A DNA stretch of 64,000 nucleotides from Bos javanicus (GCF_032452875.1 NC_083878.1:53388878-53452877); one strand, 5' to 3'; counted from the first letter of the stretch, positions 1-10,825 are shown. Program-made: numbers and translations. The notes: generated by a model from the letters alone, not told the origin.

Positions 1-113
1 TTGGAGCCCCCCAAAATAAAGTCTGATACTGTTTCCACTGTTTCCCCATCTATTTCCCATGAAGTGATGGGATCAGATGCCATGATCTTTGTTTTCTGAA
101 TGTTGAGCTTTAA
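1..113 (-). mobile_element. BovB LINE fragment, cut by window edge
   Basis: Antisense match to the part of the BovB ORF just after the RT active site; the same stretch recurs at 12233-12350. It continues left of the window. On the right it stops where the BovB sequence would run on, and gives way to an A-rich stretch. Confidence 0.88.
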
Positions 114-137
114 TGGCCATCATCAAAAAAACCTACC

Positions 138-156
138 AAAAAAAAAAAAAAAAAAA
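138..156. repeat. poly-A run, 19 bases
   Basis: Uninterrupted A run lying between the BovB fragment and the L1 3' piece. It sits at the 5' side of the plus-strand L1, so it is not that element's tail; it may be a relic of another insertion. Confidence 0.8.
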
Positions 157-159
157 GAA

Positions 160-1137
160 TTCTGGAGCGGATGTGGTGAAAACAGAACTCTTCTATACTG
201 TTGATGGGAATGTAAACAGACATTTTGGAGAACAGTACAGAGGTTAGCTCTAGAACTAAAAATAGAACTACTATGCTCAGTGCTCAGGTGTGCTCAGTTG
301 TTTCCAGTGCTTTGTGACCCCATGGACTATAGCCCACCAGGCTCTCCTTCCCATGGAAATTTCTAGACAACAAAACTCTAGTGGGTTGCCATTTTCTTCT
401 TCAAGGGATCTTCCCAATCCAGGCATCAAACTCTTGTGCTCCTCATCTCCTGCATTGCAGGTGAATTCTTTACTGCTGAGTCACTAGGGAAGCTACAGAA
501 CTTTTATATGACCGAGCAATTCCACTTCTGAGCTTGTACTCTGAGAAAACCATAATTCAAAAAGACACATGCATCCCAGTGTTCATCACAGCACTGTTTA
601 TAGTAGCCAGGACGTGGAAGCAATCTAAATGTCCATCAAGAGAGGAATGAATAAAGAAAATGTGGTGTGCGTATACAATGGAATATTACTCAACTACAAA
701 AAGAACAAAATGATGTAATTTGCAACAACATGGATGGACCTAGAGACTGTCATACTGGGTGAAATAAGTCATACAGAGAAAGACAAATATCATATATCAC
801 TTATATGTGGAATCTTAAAAAACAGAGTACAAATGAACTTATTTACAAAACATAAGTAGAGGACCAGATGTAGAAAACTAACTGTGGCTACCAGGGGACA
901 AGAGGAGGGAGAGGATAAATTGGGAGATTTGGAGTGACATATATACTCTACTACATATAAAACAGATAACTAGTAACAACCTACTGTATAGCACAAGGAA
1001 TTCTACTCAAGACTCTGCAATAGTCTATATGGGAAAAGAAATCTAAAAAAGAGTTGATATATGTAAATTTATAACTGATTTACTTTGCTGTACACCTGAA
1101 GCTAATACAACACTGTACATCAACTATACTCCAAAAA
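160..1137 (+). mobile_element. L1 3' end (ORF2 end and 3'UTR), split by a SINE
   Basis: Reads as the terminal part of an artiodactyl L1: end of ORF2 (repeat-typical text for 'opening of a multi-line ORF2 C-terminus and 3'UTR'), ending near a T/A-rich tail at 1131-1150. It is interrupted by the SINE at 276-496, flanked by near-duplicates of the target (264-275 and 497-510). 5'-truncated, no coding capacity. Confidence 0.85.
276..496 (-). mobile_element. Bov-tA/Bov-A SINE inserted in L1
   Basis: Antisense ruminant SINE: the tRNA-derived head is at the right end (complement of a GGCTTCCCT-type start) and the BovB-like tail at the left. Target duplication agaactactatg (264-275) against agaacttttatatg (497-510). 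A short open frame on the plus strand here is a by-product of the SINE. Confidence 0.9.
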
Positions 1138-1730
1138 TTTTTTTTTATAAAACACATTTTGAGAAAAGCTAACAAAGCAAAGTGTAGTTAATTTTTTATA
1201 TTTCTTCACTTATTCAATCCATTCGTTCATTTGTGGATTGAGTGTTTGCATTGAGAGACCTCTAAGATTCCAAAGCAAATATGTAGTTATAGCCTCTGAG
1301 TTTCTAAAATTATGAAATCAAATATGAGAGACAAACAGAAGTAAACAATTTCAGTACTGTATGACTTGTGCTCTAATTGACCACTGCATGTGATGCAGGA
1401 TGCCATCCCTTCTGCTTGAGTGAGAGGGACAGGTTGAGAAAGGCCAGGGAATATTCCATTTAGCCCACAACTAGCTCCTTCATCTGAATAATTGGGGAAG
1501 CCTGGAAACAGTCTTTGCTTCTTCTTCAACTTAACTGCTTCGCTGCCTTCACAGGTCTCTAAAGAAGGCGAGCCTGTATGAAATGTGGAGAACTTGGTGA
1601 GCTCTTGTTTTCTACCATCAGTCTCCCTTTATAAGCTCCTTTTCTCTCTCAGTCATTCACTGATTTCATAAGAATGTGTACTCTTTCTTAAGCCTAGATT
1701 TTTCTTTTCCTTGTGAGTTTATTCATCAAT
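1138..1730. other. no gene recognised; possible very old repeat
   Basis: AT-rich sequence. Part of 1200-1500 loosely resembles the same old mammalian repeat seen at 1731-1910, but too weakly to name. Open frames here (80 codons or less) have no recognisable features. Confidence 0.4.
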
Positions 1731-1910
1731 TTATTCATTCAGTAAACATTTTTAGAGCACCTACTGTGTTCCAGGGACAATGTTAGACACCTTGTTATTA
1801 TCTTAAAAAAAAAGCAGCAATCAAGGCAAGTTATAGCCTCTGCATTGTGTAACTTGCAGTCTTGTCTGGAACATAGACAATAAATAAGTAAATCAAGAAC
1901 ATAGACAATA
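1731..1910 (+). repeat. ancient mammalian interspersed repeat
   Basis: Carries the familiar motif around 'gagcacctactgtgttccagg' and a later 'gacaataaataagtaaat' block, typical of an old mammalian LINE/MIR-era repeat. I do not assign a family name with confidence. Confidence 0.5.
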
Positions 1911-1932
1911 AATTGAGTGACATAGTTTCCTT

Positions 1933-1971
<39 letters not shown>
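1933..1971. repeat. compound (TC)n(AC)n microsatellite
   Basis: About ten TC units followed by about ten AC units. Likely length-polymorphic. Confidence 0.95.
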
Positions 1972-2764
1972 TATTTGTACAGTAATATTTTAAATATCTT
2001 TCTTAAGGTTTATCTTCTAATGGATTCACTAAATAGGAAAATTATAACCCTCTTTAGTAGTTCCAACTGCTGCTTCTTTAATGCCATCAGCTCTTATAAA
2101 TTGATATTTCTTTCTTGTTCTCTTTGTCCAGTTTCCATTCTGAGATGACTCCTTTTATTGAGAAGTTTCTTTGAAGCTCAGTATGTTTTGTTCTTCAATC
2201 TTCCACTGGAGATGAACATGCAACCAGTCTCAGGCCCTAATGGCTCCCCTTTCACACCAAGTCCAGAGTTATTCAGGTCTTCTGTGGAATCCACTTCATA
2301 TTCCATCCACCTGCTATTTCTGTCTGACGGCATCCTACATCTGCTCTGCCTTGTCCACTCACCAGGGACAGAAACAGAACATGGTGAGACATTATGTACT
2401 GCATTATTTAGCAACGAGCAAAGAGGACACCCCTAGAGAAGAATGTAATTTTAAACTAGAAAAAAAAAATGATTAAGAATCATAGGCGTGAAAGGAACAG
2501 CAGCAAGCAGATGTTGTAAAACATGGGTAAGGAGGACAGAAAGGCGACAGCTGAGAGTGAATTGATTTTCCTCCGAAGTCTTTCATCCCTACTCAATCAT
2601 GCCAGATGGAGAAGCAATCATGAAGACATAAGGTCCTGTTGGTCTCACTGCCCTTCCCACAAGAGAACTGGTTGAAAATACTTTCCCAAAGCAGCAGAAT
2701 GATAAAAGCAAATGCACTGTTTCATTTATTAATCAAGATTCAATTTATCTCACTCATTTGAGAT
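1972..2764. other. no gene recognised
   Basis: Overlapping short open frames on both strands at 2158-2476 (up to 92 codons) show no domain, signal peptide or splice context. Treated as chance frames in noncoding DNA. Confidence 0.5.
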
Positions 2765-2900
2765 GGCAAGCTGTGGTGGAAAATAACAGTCTTTGGGTAA
2801 GAGACATGGCTTTGAATCTTAATTCTTTTCCTTACTACATGTATGACCTTGATGGAATGACTGTCTTCCTTTTTTGAGCTTTAGGATTATCACTTACAAA
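2765..2900 (+). repeat. MIR SINE fragment
   Basis: Shows the MIR core in sense order: a decayed tRNA B-box-like 'ctttgaatctt', the 'tatgaccttg' block and a following T-rich/'tcac' region. First of a cluster of MIR pieces. Confidence 0.65.
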
Positions 2901-2907
2901 AGATTAA

Positions 2908-3030
2908 GAACTAACATTTATTGGGACCTTACTTTGTGCTGGGCATTATGCTCATTGTTTCAGTTTATGGTCACATTTAATCCTTCTTAAAAGCCTTTGA
3001 GGTACATATTATCAGCTGGTTTATACAAGG
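2908..3030 (-). repeat. MIR SINE fragment, antisense
   Basis: 'aactaacatttattgggacc' and 'cacatttaatcc' with a downstream 'gaggtacatattatca' are the complement of the MIR 3' half. Lies back-to-back with the sense MIR on its left. Confidence 0.75.
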
Positions 3031-3056
3031 CAAAAAAAAAAACAAAGAAAGCAAAA

Positions 3057-3075
3057 AGAGAGAGAGAGAGAGAGA
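3057..3075. repeat. (GA)n microsatellite
   Basis: Short pure GA run after an A-rich stretch. Confidence 0.9.
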
Positions 3076-3124
3076 AGTTAACTTAGGAGTTAATTACTTT
3101 ATAAAGGTGCCAACCTAATGTAGA

Positions 3125-3350
3125 CATCAGGAGCATGGATGAAAGGCTGGAATTCCTGGGTTCAAATCCCAGATTTGTCACATAAACTTGAATATCTTCT
3201 TTTAACCTCTTTTTGCCACATTTTATTCATAGATAAATGTGGGCCTTGAGAACAGCTGCATCATATAGTAGCTATGAAACTAGATGAGGCAGGCTGTTTT
3301 TAGTATCATACCTGGAACATAATAACTGTTCAATAAACACATTAATCAAT
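3125..3350 (+). repeat. MIR (MIRb-like) SINE, nearly complete
   Basis: Sense MIR with a still readable B-box-like 'gggttcaaatccc', the 'cttttaacctc' block and the terminal 'ttcaataaac'. The best-preserved MIR in the window. Confidence 0.8.
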
Positions 3351-3400
3351 ATTATGTGTAATATAGTATTATATATTAATATATTATTATCACTGTTGTG

Positions 3401-3612
3401 GGGCTTCCCTGGTAGCTCAGCTGTAAAGAATCCAACTGCAATGCAGGAGACAGGGGTTTCATCCCTGGATCAGGAAGATCCCGTGGAGAAGGGCATGGCA
3501 ACCCGCTCCAATATTCTTGCCTGAAGAATCCCATGAACAGAGGAGTCTGGTGGGTTACAGTCCATAGGGTTGTACAGAGTTGGAAACAACTGAAGTGACT
3601 TAGCATGCACAC
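3401..3612 (+). mobile_element. Bov-tA SINE with target duplication
   Basis: Complete-looking copy starting with the gggcttccctgg head; A-box-like and B-box-like positions of the tRNA promoter are visible, and the tail ends in the gactgaagtgacttagca type. Flanked by atcactgttgtg (3389-3400) and atcattgttgtg (3613-3624), 11 of 12 identical. Confidence 0.95.
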
Positions 3613-3637
3613 ATCATTGTTGTGATTGTTTGTCTAA

Positions 3638-3700
3638 GCCACAGATCTAAATTTAAATCCAGGTCTATCTCACTCCAAATTCCTCACTCTACTCACGACA
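3638..3700 (-). repeat. MIR fragment, antisense
   Basis: 'ctaaatttaaatccaggtct' corresponds to the complement of the MIR tRNA-derived part. The following 80 bases resemble a MIR tail in the other orientation, weakly. Confidence 0.5.
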
Positions 3701-4254
3701 ATAGTGAGTGCTTTTGTGAGAGTTAATTGCTGTAGCACCTCAAAACTCAATACATATTAGGTGCCAAATACTAGCTGATTCTTCCTAGAGCCTCCTCTTT
3801 TCCTCCCATCTGTAAAGAGGATAAAATCTTGCATTTGACAAGGGCTACCCACCTCTTTCAATTTTGTGTACAGATGTCTCGAATTAGCATAGTCTTCCTC
3901 AAATGACTCCTTTTCAGATTATTCCTGGACTTATCCTTCCTTTATCCTATAAATATTGAGAATATTCTGGGTTATATTCTTGGAAAAATTCTCTCTTTTT
4001 TCATGTTTTGTTATACCAATTGTATGTCAATTACACTCTCAGATTTAAAAAGAAAAGAAAAACAAAAACAAAAACAAAAAACCCACAAATTCAGGCATGT
4101 CAGGAAGAAACTTTATTTAAAAAGATTATTGCAAGAAGTGAGGGGGAAGAGGACTATTCCGATAGAGCAATGGGGCCTATTACAATAGAAAGAATACTAA
4201 GGGAGATAAATAGCATTGGTGTAATTAAACAATAGATAACATTTTTATTCTGAG
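3701..4254. other. no gene recognised; A-rich tract at 4046-4081
   Basis: Contains a simple A/C-rich tract of aaaac units. Open frames over it are lysine/glutamine low-complexity and are not credible proteins. Confidence 0.5.
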
Positions 4255-5044
4255 GCCACGCTATTTTCAGATGATGCTGTTACACGCAGGTTGTACACTG
4301 CATCCAGCAAAGGGCAATCAAACGACTAGAGATCTGAGGTGAGAAATGGAATATTTCCTGCCCTATCAGTAAACAAAGGATGACACAGTCTTTAGGTATT
4401 GCAGCCATCTCTGCTGGTGAGCTGATAAGCCCTGAGGGAACTCAGGAAGGAAAGAATCCCTGCCACCTAGCAGCATCAAACTGTAGTCACTCCCCCTGGT
4501 AGGCCTTGAAAAAGCTCAGGATATTTATATGTAGAATATTAAATGTAGACATTAAATGTAGAATACTGGCTCCAGGTAGGTGCATATTAAAGGAATGATT
4601 TCAGTGAACCCAGATTCTTGAATCTTCCAATACGTAGAGTAATACTACATTGCTTCAGATATCTGTGCTGTACTGTGCTTAGTTGCTTAGTTGTGCCTGA
4701 CTCTTTGTGACCCCATGGACTGTAGCCCACCAGGCTCCTCTGCCCATAGGCATTCTCCATGCAAGAACACTGGAGTAAGTTGCCATACCCTTCTCCAGGG
4801 GATCTTCCCAACCCAGGGATAAAACCCAGGTTTCTTACATTGCAGGCAGATTCTTTATCATCTGAGCCACCAGGGAAGCCCTAAGATATCTGAGTTTTCT
4901 TTAATTAACAGTAATCTTTTGATGTTTAGACTACCTGCCCTTTGTTGCAGAACTTCTATATAACCTAGCTCCCCCCTGACCGCCTTGGAGCAGTTTTCTC
5001 GAAGCCTCACTAAATAAAATATAACTTTCAACTTTTTGGTTGTG
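4255..5044 (+). mobile_element. ERV-type solo LTR (ruminant family), split by a SINE
   Basis: Same family as the antisense copies at 9484-10000 and 44672-45120, identified by aligning these three to one another. Promoter-like tctatataac at 4955-4964 and a polyadenylation signal aataaa at 5013-5018 lie in the order expected for U3-R. No internal retroviral genes are attached. The 5' boundary is approximate; I could not fix the terminal TG or a target duplication. Confidence 0.6.
4666..4883 (-). mobile_element. Bov-A/Bov-tA SINE inside the LTR
   Basis: Antisense SINE, head at the right (complement of gggcttccctggtggctcag). Flanked by agatatctg at 4657-4665 and again at 4884-4892, so it inserted into an existing LTR. 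Confidence 0.92.
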
Positions 5045-5304
5045 AATATTTTGTAAGTTTATAGGGGAAAGGAGAGAATCTTTACGAAATTTGGATAACA
5101 ATTTTTTTTACTGATTGATCAAGAGGGACAAGAGGCTTAATCAATTATCAGACAAATAATGGAAATTTGGAAGGTCTTCCTCTACCTACCTTATCCTAGG
5201 TAATAAGGGATGGAACTCCTGTGAGGAAGAAAAGCCGTTTCTGAAACAAAAGAGTTGGGGGATTTCATAACCTTCTCAGTTTTTCAAGATCACAGAGTCT
5301 GTGT

Positions 5305-5545
5305 TGTTGTTCAGTAGCTCTTGTTGTTGCTGTTGCTCAGTCATGTCTGACTTTTTGCAACCCCATGAACTATAGCGTGCCAGGCTTCCCTGTCTTTTAG
5401 CATCTCCTTGAGCTTGCTCAAATTCACGTCCATTGAATCAGTGATGCTATTCAGCCATCTCATCCTCTGTTGTCCCCTTCTCCTGCCTTCAATCTTTCCC
5501 ATCATCAGGGTTTTTTTTCTAATGAGTTGGCTCTTTGCATCAAGG
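5305..5545 (-). mobile_element. BovB 3' end, 5'-truncated
   Basis: Antisense terminal part of BovB; left end is a GTT-rich version of the 3' tail, right end stops at the point equivalent to the 'gcatcagg' of other copies. Confidence 0.85.
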
Positions 5546-5699
5546 TCTGTGTAAAGTGCAATGATAGTATATATCTAGATATGCCTAATTATGCTTGTTA
5601 GATATTATCTCCCTGAAATAATTAATCTTTTCAACATAATACTTCCAAAACTAAACTCATCTTTCCTGTAAAACTCTTAGAGTAAAACATAAGCAGAAT

Positions 5700-6207
5700 A
5701 CTCTTTGACATAAATTTCAGCAATATTTTTTATTTTATTTCCTAAAATTAAGAGAATAAAAGCAGAAATAAATAAATAGAACCAAATTAAATTAAAAGGC
5801 TTTTGCACAGAAAACTAAACCATAAACGAAAAGACAACCTACTGAATGGGAGAAAATATTTGCAAATGATATGACTCATAAGGAATTAGAATATATATAT
5901 GTATTATATATATATTAGCATATATAAATAATTTATAAAACATCATCAAAACAACTAACAACCCAATTAAAAAATGGGCAAAAAAATTGAATAAATGTAT
6001 TTTCAAAAAGGAAAGGCAAATGACCAGCAGGCATATGACAAAATGCTTAGTATTGCGAGTAATCAGAGAAATGCAAATCAAAAGTAGAATGAGATATCAC
6101 TTCACAATTGTCAGAGGCTACCATCCAAAAGGACACTAACAAATGTTGGTGAGAATATGGAGAAAAGGGAACCTTCATATAGTATTGGTAGAAATATAAA
6201 TTGGTGC
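5700..6207 (+). mobile_element. L1 ORF2 3' region, plus strand, lacking its 3'UTR
   Basis: Sense match to the L1 ORF2 end ('aaaaggcttttgcacag', 'gacaacctactgaatggg'). It stops abruptly at 6207, before the ORF2 end and 3'UTR, where an oppositely oriented L1 starts. Old, with many substitutions. Confidence 0.8.
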
Positions 6208-6370
6208 ATACACATCTTTATGCATCCATCTGTTGATTGACACTTAGATTCCTTCCATACTTTGGCAATTGTAAATAATATTGCTATGAACATTAGGGTC
6301 ATGTATTTTCTAATTAGTTTCTTTTTGGATATCCACGAGTAGAATTGCTGGATTATATAGTAGTGCTTTT
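6208..6370 (-). mobile_element. L1 ORF2 fragment, antisense (first part)
   Basis: Antisense L1 text ('catccatctgttgattgac', 'gaattgctggattatatag'). It is cut by the BovB at 6372-7684 and resumes at about 7690; the broken ends share a 'atagtag..tgctttt' motif that looks like an imperfect target duplication. Confidence 0.75.
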
Positions 6371-6371
6371 T

Positions 6372-7684
6372 GTCTTTTCATGGGGTTCTCAAGGCAAGAA
6401 TGTTGAAGTGGCTTGCCAATCCATTCTCCAGTGAACCACGTTTTGTGAGAATTCTACACCATGACCTGTCTGTGTTAGGTGGCCATACAAGGTAAGGCTC
6501 ATAGTTTCATTGGGTTAGACAAGGCAGAGGAACCAGAAATCAAATTGCTGACATCCATTGGATCATAGAAAAAGCAACAGAATTCCAGAAAATACATTTG
6601 CCTCTGTTTATTGACTGCACTAAAGCCTTAGACTGTGTGGATCACAAAAAACTATGGAAAATTCTTAAAGACATGGCAATACAAGACCACCTTGCCTGCC
6701 TCCTGAGAAACCTGTAAGCAGGTCAAGAAGCAACAGTCAGAATTGGACATGGAACAACAGACTGGTTCAAAACTGGGAAAGGAATATGTCAAGGCTACAT
6801 ATTGTCACACTAATTATTTAACTTATATGCAGAGTACATCATTCAATATATTGGGCTGGATGAAACACAAGCTGGAATGAAGATTGCCAGGAGAAGTATC
6901 AATAACCTCAGATATGAAGATGACACAACCCTTATGGCAGAAAGTGAAGAGGAACTAAACAGCCTCTTGTTGAAGGTGAAAGAGGAAAGTGGAAAAGCTG
7001 ACTTAAAATTCAACATCCAAAAAATGAAGATCATAGAATCTGGTCCCATCACTTCATGACAAATGGATGAGGAAACAATGGAAACGGTGACAGACTTTAT
7101 TTTCTTGGTCTCCAAAATCAGTGCAGATGGTGACTACAGCCATGAAATTAAAAGAATCTTGCTCCTTGGAGGAAAAGCTATGACCAACCTAGACAGCATA
7201 TTAAAGAGCAGAGACATTACTTTGCCAACAAAAATCCATATAGTCAAAGCTATGATTTTCCCAGTAGTCATGTATGGATGTAAGAGTTGGACCATAAGGA
7301 AGGCTGAACACTGAAGAATTGATACTTTTGAACTGTGGTGCTGAAAAAGACCCTTGAGAGTTCCTTGGATTGCAAGAAGATCAAACCAGACAATCCTAAA
7401 GGAAATCAACCATGAATATTCATTGCATGGCCTGATGCCAAAACTCCAATACTTTGGCCACCTGATGTGAAAAGCCAACTCATTAGAAAAGACCTTGATG
7501 CTGGGAAAGATTGAAAGCAGGAGGAGGAGGGGACAACAGAAGATGAGATGGTTGGATGGCATCACCAACTCTATGGACGTGAGTTTGAGTAAACTTCAGC
7601 AGATGGTGAAGGACAGGGAAGCCTGGCGTTCTGCAGTGCATTGGGTCGCAAAGAGTCAGACATGAATGAGTGACTGAAAGTATG
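6372..7684 (+). mobile_element. BovB, internally deleted (5' region joined to RT)
   Basis: The first ~140 bases match what I recall of the BovB 5' untranslated region; at about 6512 this is joined to the RT region, skipping the endonuclease. The RT part keeps an FIDC motif-A-like segment (about 6607-6645) and reads YEDD instead of YADD at motif C (6911-6925). 3' end at 7660-7684. Two short sense frames (6877-7059, 7063-7314) are remnants of the same protein, split by a stop. Confidence 0.85.
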
Positions 7685-7689
7685 AAGGA

Positions 7690-7800
7690 ACAAATAGTAA
7701 GTTCTGCTTTTAGTTTTTTATTATTTTTTTTTTTTGAGTAACCACCATATTGTGTCCCACAGTGGTGGAATAAATTTGAATTGCAATTTTCTGATGATAA
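7690..7800 (-). mobile_element. L1 fragment, antisense (second part)
   Basis: Continuation of the antisense L1 ('cttttagttttttattatt', 'accaccatattgtg'). Its consensus coverage overlaps that of 8279-8702, so the two are either a local duplication or separate L1 copies. Confidence 0.55.
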
Positions 7801-8278
7801 TGTTGGGGACGTGTGTAACTTCACTGGTTCTGTCTCACCGCAGCAAAAATTTGAAGCAACGGACAGACCAGTGTTATACCTCTGTATGATTTCCTCGGTT
7901 CTGTCTTGCTGCAGGAAAAATTTGAATTGACAGACCAGTGTTACAGCTTTGTGTTACAGCTCAGTTTCATTTGGCAAGCAAAGGAAAATATATCCTTAAG
8001 GCATGAGGGCAAGCCAACCCAAGAGACGCAAAGAAAAGAGGAGCCCTCACTCAATTTTGGCTTCTCTTTTTATGTGTTTTTTCTCCTCCCCCTGAGCCTA
8101 CCCTATGTAAATTGGGCTTTCCAAGAAGGCTGTTTGTTTTACCTGAGGTCCTCACTCCAGTCCTCAGACCTTCCTTTGTTCTATTTTCACAGGTTTTTCC
8201 CTTCTTTTTCTTTTATCCACCACCATGCTGGACTCCTTTTTCCTATTCTAACTATCTAACAATAAAAAGTGTTCAGCA
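7801..8278 (-). mobile_element. ERV-type solo LTR with TG...CA ends
   Basis: On the minus strand it begins TGCTGAACAC and ends ...CCCCAACA, 478 bases, with a TATA-like acataaaaag and a following aaatgaaact/gagctgtaacac stretch that fits an R/U5 layout. Near the U5 end a ~71-base unit is tandemly repeated (7826-7896 and 7897-7965). No internal viral genes. It interrupts L1 sequence. A 117-codon plus-strand frame across it is probably fortuitous. Confidence 0.5.
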
Positions 8279-8702
8279 ATGTTTTTTTCAGGAACTTCCA
8301 TTGTTTACCATAGTGACTGTACCAATTTATACTCTTATCAACAATTTAGGAAGGTTGCTGTTTCTCCGTACCCTTTCCAGTATTCATTATTTGTAGACTT
8401 TTCAATTATCGTCATTCTGTTGATATCATGTGATGCTTCACTATAGTTTTGATTTGCATTTTGCTAATAATTAGTGATGCTGAGCATCTTTTAATGTGCC
8501 TATTGTTCATCTGTATGTCTTCTTTGGAGAAATGTCTATTTAGATTTTCTGCTCATTTTTAATTTTTTTTTAATATATAGAGCTGTATGAGCTGCATATA
8601 TATATATATATATATAGATATAGACAGAGAGAGAGAGAGAGATAAATTAATCCCTTGTCAATTGCATAGTTTGCAAATATTTTCTCTCATTCTGTAAGTT
8701 GT
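8279..8702 (-). mobile_element. L1 ORF2 fragment, antisense (third part)
   Basis: Antisense L1 ('gtgactgtaccaatttat', 'tgtatgtcttctttggag', 'ttgcaaatattttctc'). It covers the same L1 segment as the plus-strand piece at 5700-6207, so the two form an imperfect inverted repeat. Confidence 0.8.
8595..8643. repeat. (TA)n(GA)n microsatellite
   Basis: TA run followed by GA run inside the old L1. Confidence 0.93.
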
Positions 8703-9200
8703 CTTAAGGGAAGTGGAAACTTTGCTAACACTCAATAGAGTCAAATTAACTTATAAGAAGACACTAAGCATTGCACTTCCCAGGAAGAAAAGAAAATTGT
8801 CAGTTTCCTAAACACTTACCGATAAGTATTCCATTTATAAAAATAAAATCCATTTTGTGGTTAATCTGCATTTGACTTAGAATATTTTAATTTTTTCTCA
8901 TATGTATACTGGCTATTCACATTTCAGTGTATTGATTTGATCCTTTTTCTGAATTGAAAGTACATTAAATAGATGGAAACATGTATAAACACTTTCCTTC
9001 CAAATCTCAATTTAAAATCTTAATTAGAGAGAAATTGTCAGATACTCTTTAGGAACTGATCTAGAAAGAAAGAAAACTCACTGTCTCAAAGGACATTTAT
9101 TGAAATAATATAGACTAAGTCAATAACATTACAAGTACATTTCAATTATTTCTTACATTTCAATTAATTATTAGTTGAATTTCAAAAACAAATTTTTAAA
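8703..9200. other. no gene recognised
   Basis: AT-rich single-copy-looking sequence without long frames or repeat signatures I can name. Confidence 0.5.
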
Positions 9201-9204
9201 ATAG

Positions 9205-9320
9205 AGATTCCCAGTTTATAAAAAAGGAAATTCAGGATTAAAAAATGCCAAGCCACTTTCCACAGGTTATACATATTGACAATGCCAGGATTTCCAGATC
9301 TGAATAATCAAATTCCTTAG
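9205..9320 (-). repeat. MIR fragment, antisense
   Basis: 'aaaaaaggaaattcagg', 'ccacaggttatac' and 'gccaggatttccag' follow the order of the complementary MIR core. Confidence 0.5.
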
Positions 9321-9483
9321 TGTATCTAGCTTAAAATGGTGAAATCCAGCTGCATAGATACTTGATAAACCTGAAAGTTTTCTAATGTTTTTTAATACTT
9401 TTCTTATAAAGTGACACCATACAAGTAGTAGAGTAGGACAAAGCAGGACTCCAGGAGAAGAGTCACATGATCAGATTGTCGAC

Positions 9484-10000
9484 TGAAAAAATAGTCACAA
9501 CCTCAAAGTTGAGAGTTGTTTTATTTGATGGGAATTCTTAGGACATCAAGTCCCAGAGACAGCATCTCAAGTAATCCTGAGAGAATTGTTCCTAAGAGGT
9601 GAGGGGAGGAGCCAGGTTATATAGAAGTTCTGTAACAAAGGCCAGTTAGCTTGAACATCAAAAGATTATTGTTAAAGAAAACCAGATATCTCAAGTTAAG
9701 GGATTTAGTGCTTTTCTAGGTATGTGAAGATTCAAGAGTCAGGGCTCCATGAAATCCTTCCTTTCATATGCATCTCAGCTACCTTTGGCCAGTATCCAGT
9801 GTTTTTAAACATCCTACTTCCCTTAGGGCTCACTACAGGGACTGGCTGCATCCTGCTGACTGCTAGATCACAGATATTTGTCTCCTTCCTGGGTGCCCTT
9901 GGTGCTTACCAGTTCACATTGGAGAGCTGGAATCACTGATGACTGTGACATCCTTGTTTACTGATATGGCAGCAAACATTTCATTTCTCAAGAAGAAAGA
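9484..10000 (-). mobile_element. ERV-type solo LTR, second copy of the 4.3 kb family
   Basis: Aligns along most of its length, in reverse, to 4255-5044: shared blocks around ggttatatag (TATA on minus strand, near 9616), caaaagattattgtta, and the ttttattt that is the complement of the polyadenylation signal (near 9519). The minus-strand 5' boundary (right end) is uncertain. Small plus-strand frames here are not meaningful. Confidence 0.6.
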
Positions 10001-10716
10001 GGCACCAAATGTATTCATAAGTGTCTTAGTGTCACTGGGCCAGAGTGGAAAGAAGACTTTTGTAGGTTCAAGATGCCCAGATTTAAGCAATAAACTAATG
10101 ACTGAATCATTGATCCCTTTACATTATATACAGTGATTTAAAATTTAAATGGTAGCACTCTGCAGTTTTCATAAACCTTTACAGAGTGATTTACATAAAT
10201 ATTTGATTTTCTGTCATGATAGTTGACTGCCCTTTGTGTTTGCTCTGCCTTGGGTCTGTTACGTTACATTTTTTGAGTGCCCTGACTGTTCATTGGTGAC
10301 CACATTATTTTTGAAAACATTTATCAGATAATCAGATTCCCTAAGAAATAATCTCCATTAGGATTATCAACAATCTCTATTCTGCATTGGGCAAATTTAA
10401 AGAGTGCCATACCAGTCTTTGTGATTCATTCATTATAAATTGAGATAGTGCAATGATTCTTGCAAATATTCATGGTGCTATATTAATTTTTCTGATGGAG
10501 TGGATATATGGAATTTTGAAATATCTGAGTGTAAAAGTAACTGCTGTTATCGAACTTCTTGCATTCCTTTATGGCCTGACAATGTGGAATCTCTAGATAA
10601 GAACAGACATCAATTGCTTGCACTTCCATCTTCAGGCTATAGAATCAGTTGGATGTTATCTTTACTTCTAGGATAGAAAAACTCTAACGATTCTCTGCCA
10701 TACTATGTAGTTAAGA
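10001..10716. other. no gene or repeat recognised
   Basis: Complex, non-repetitive sequence with no open frame above 65 codons. One of the few stretches that could be tested for cross-species conservation. Confidence 0.45.
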
Positions 10717-10825
10717 ACAGAATGAAAGAAAAAGAAAAAAAGGGAGAGAGGAAGGAAAGAAGGAAGTGAGGCAGGAAGGAAAGAAAGAAAGAAGGTAGGG
10801 AGGAAAGAAAAAAGCAGAGAGACAA
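10717..10825. repeat. polypurine (GA/GGAA-rich) tract
   Basis: About 110 bases almost entirely A and G on the plus strand, with imperfect gaaag and ggaag units. Confidence 0.9.

Noticed and set aside
2158..2476. Three overlapping frames up to 92 codons
   Set aside because: No domain, no splice sites judged credible, no agreement between frames; treated as noncoding.
3401..3612. tRNA-like head of the SINE as a true tRNA gene
   Set aside because: A and B box-like positions exist but no cloverleaf can be completed; this is SINE structure. The same holds for the other Bov-tA copies.
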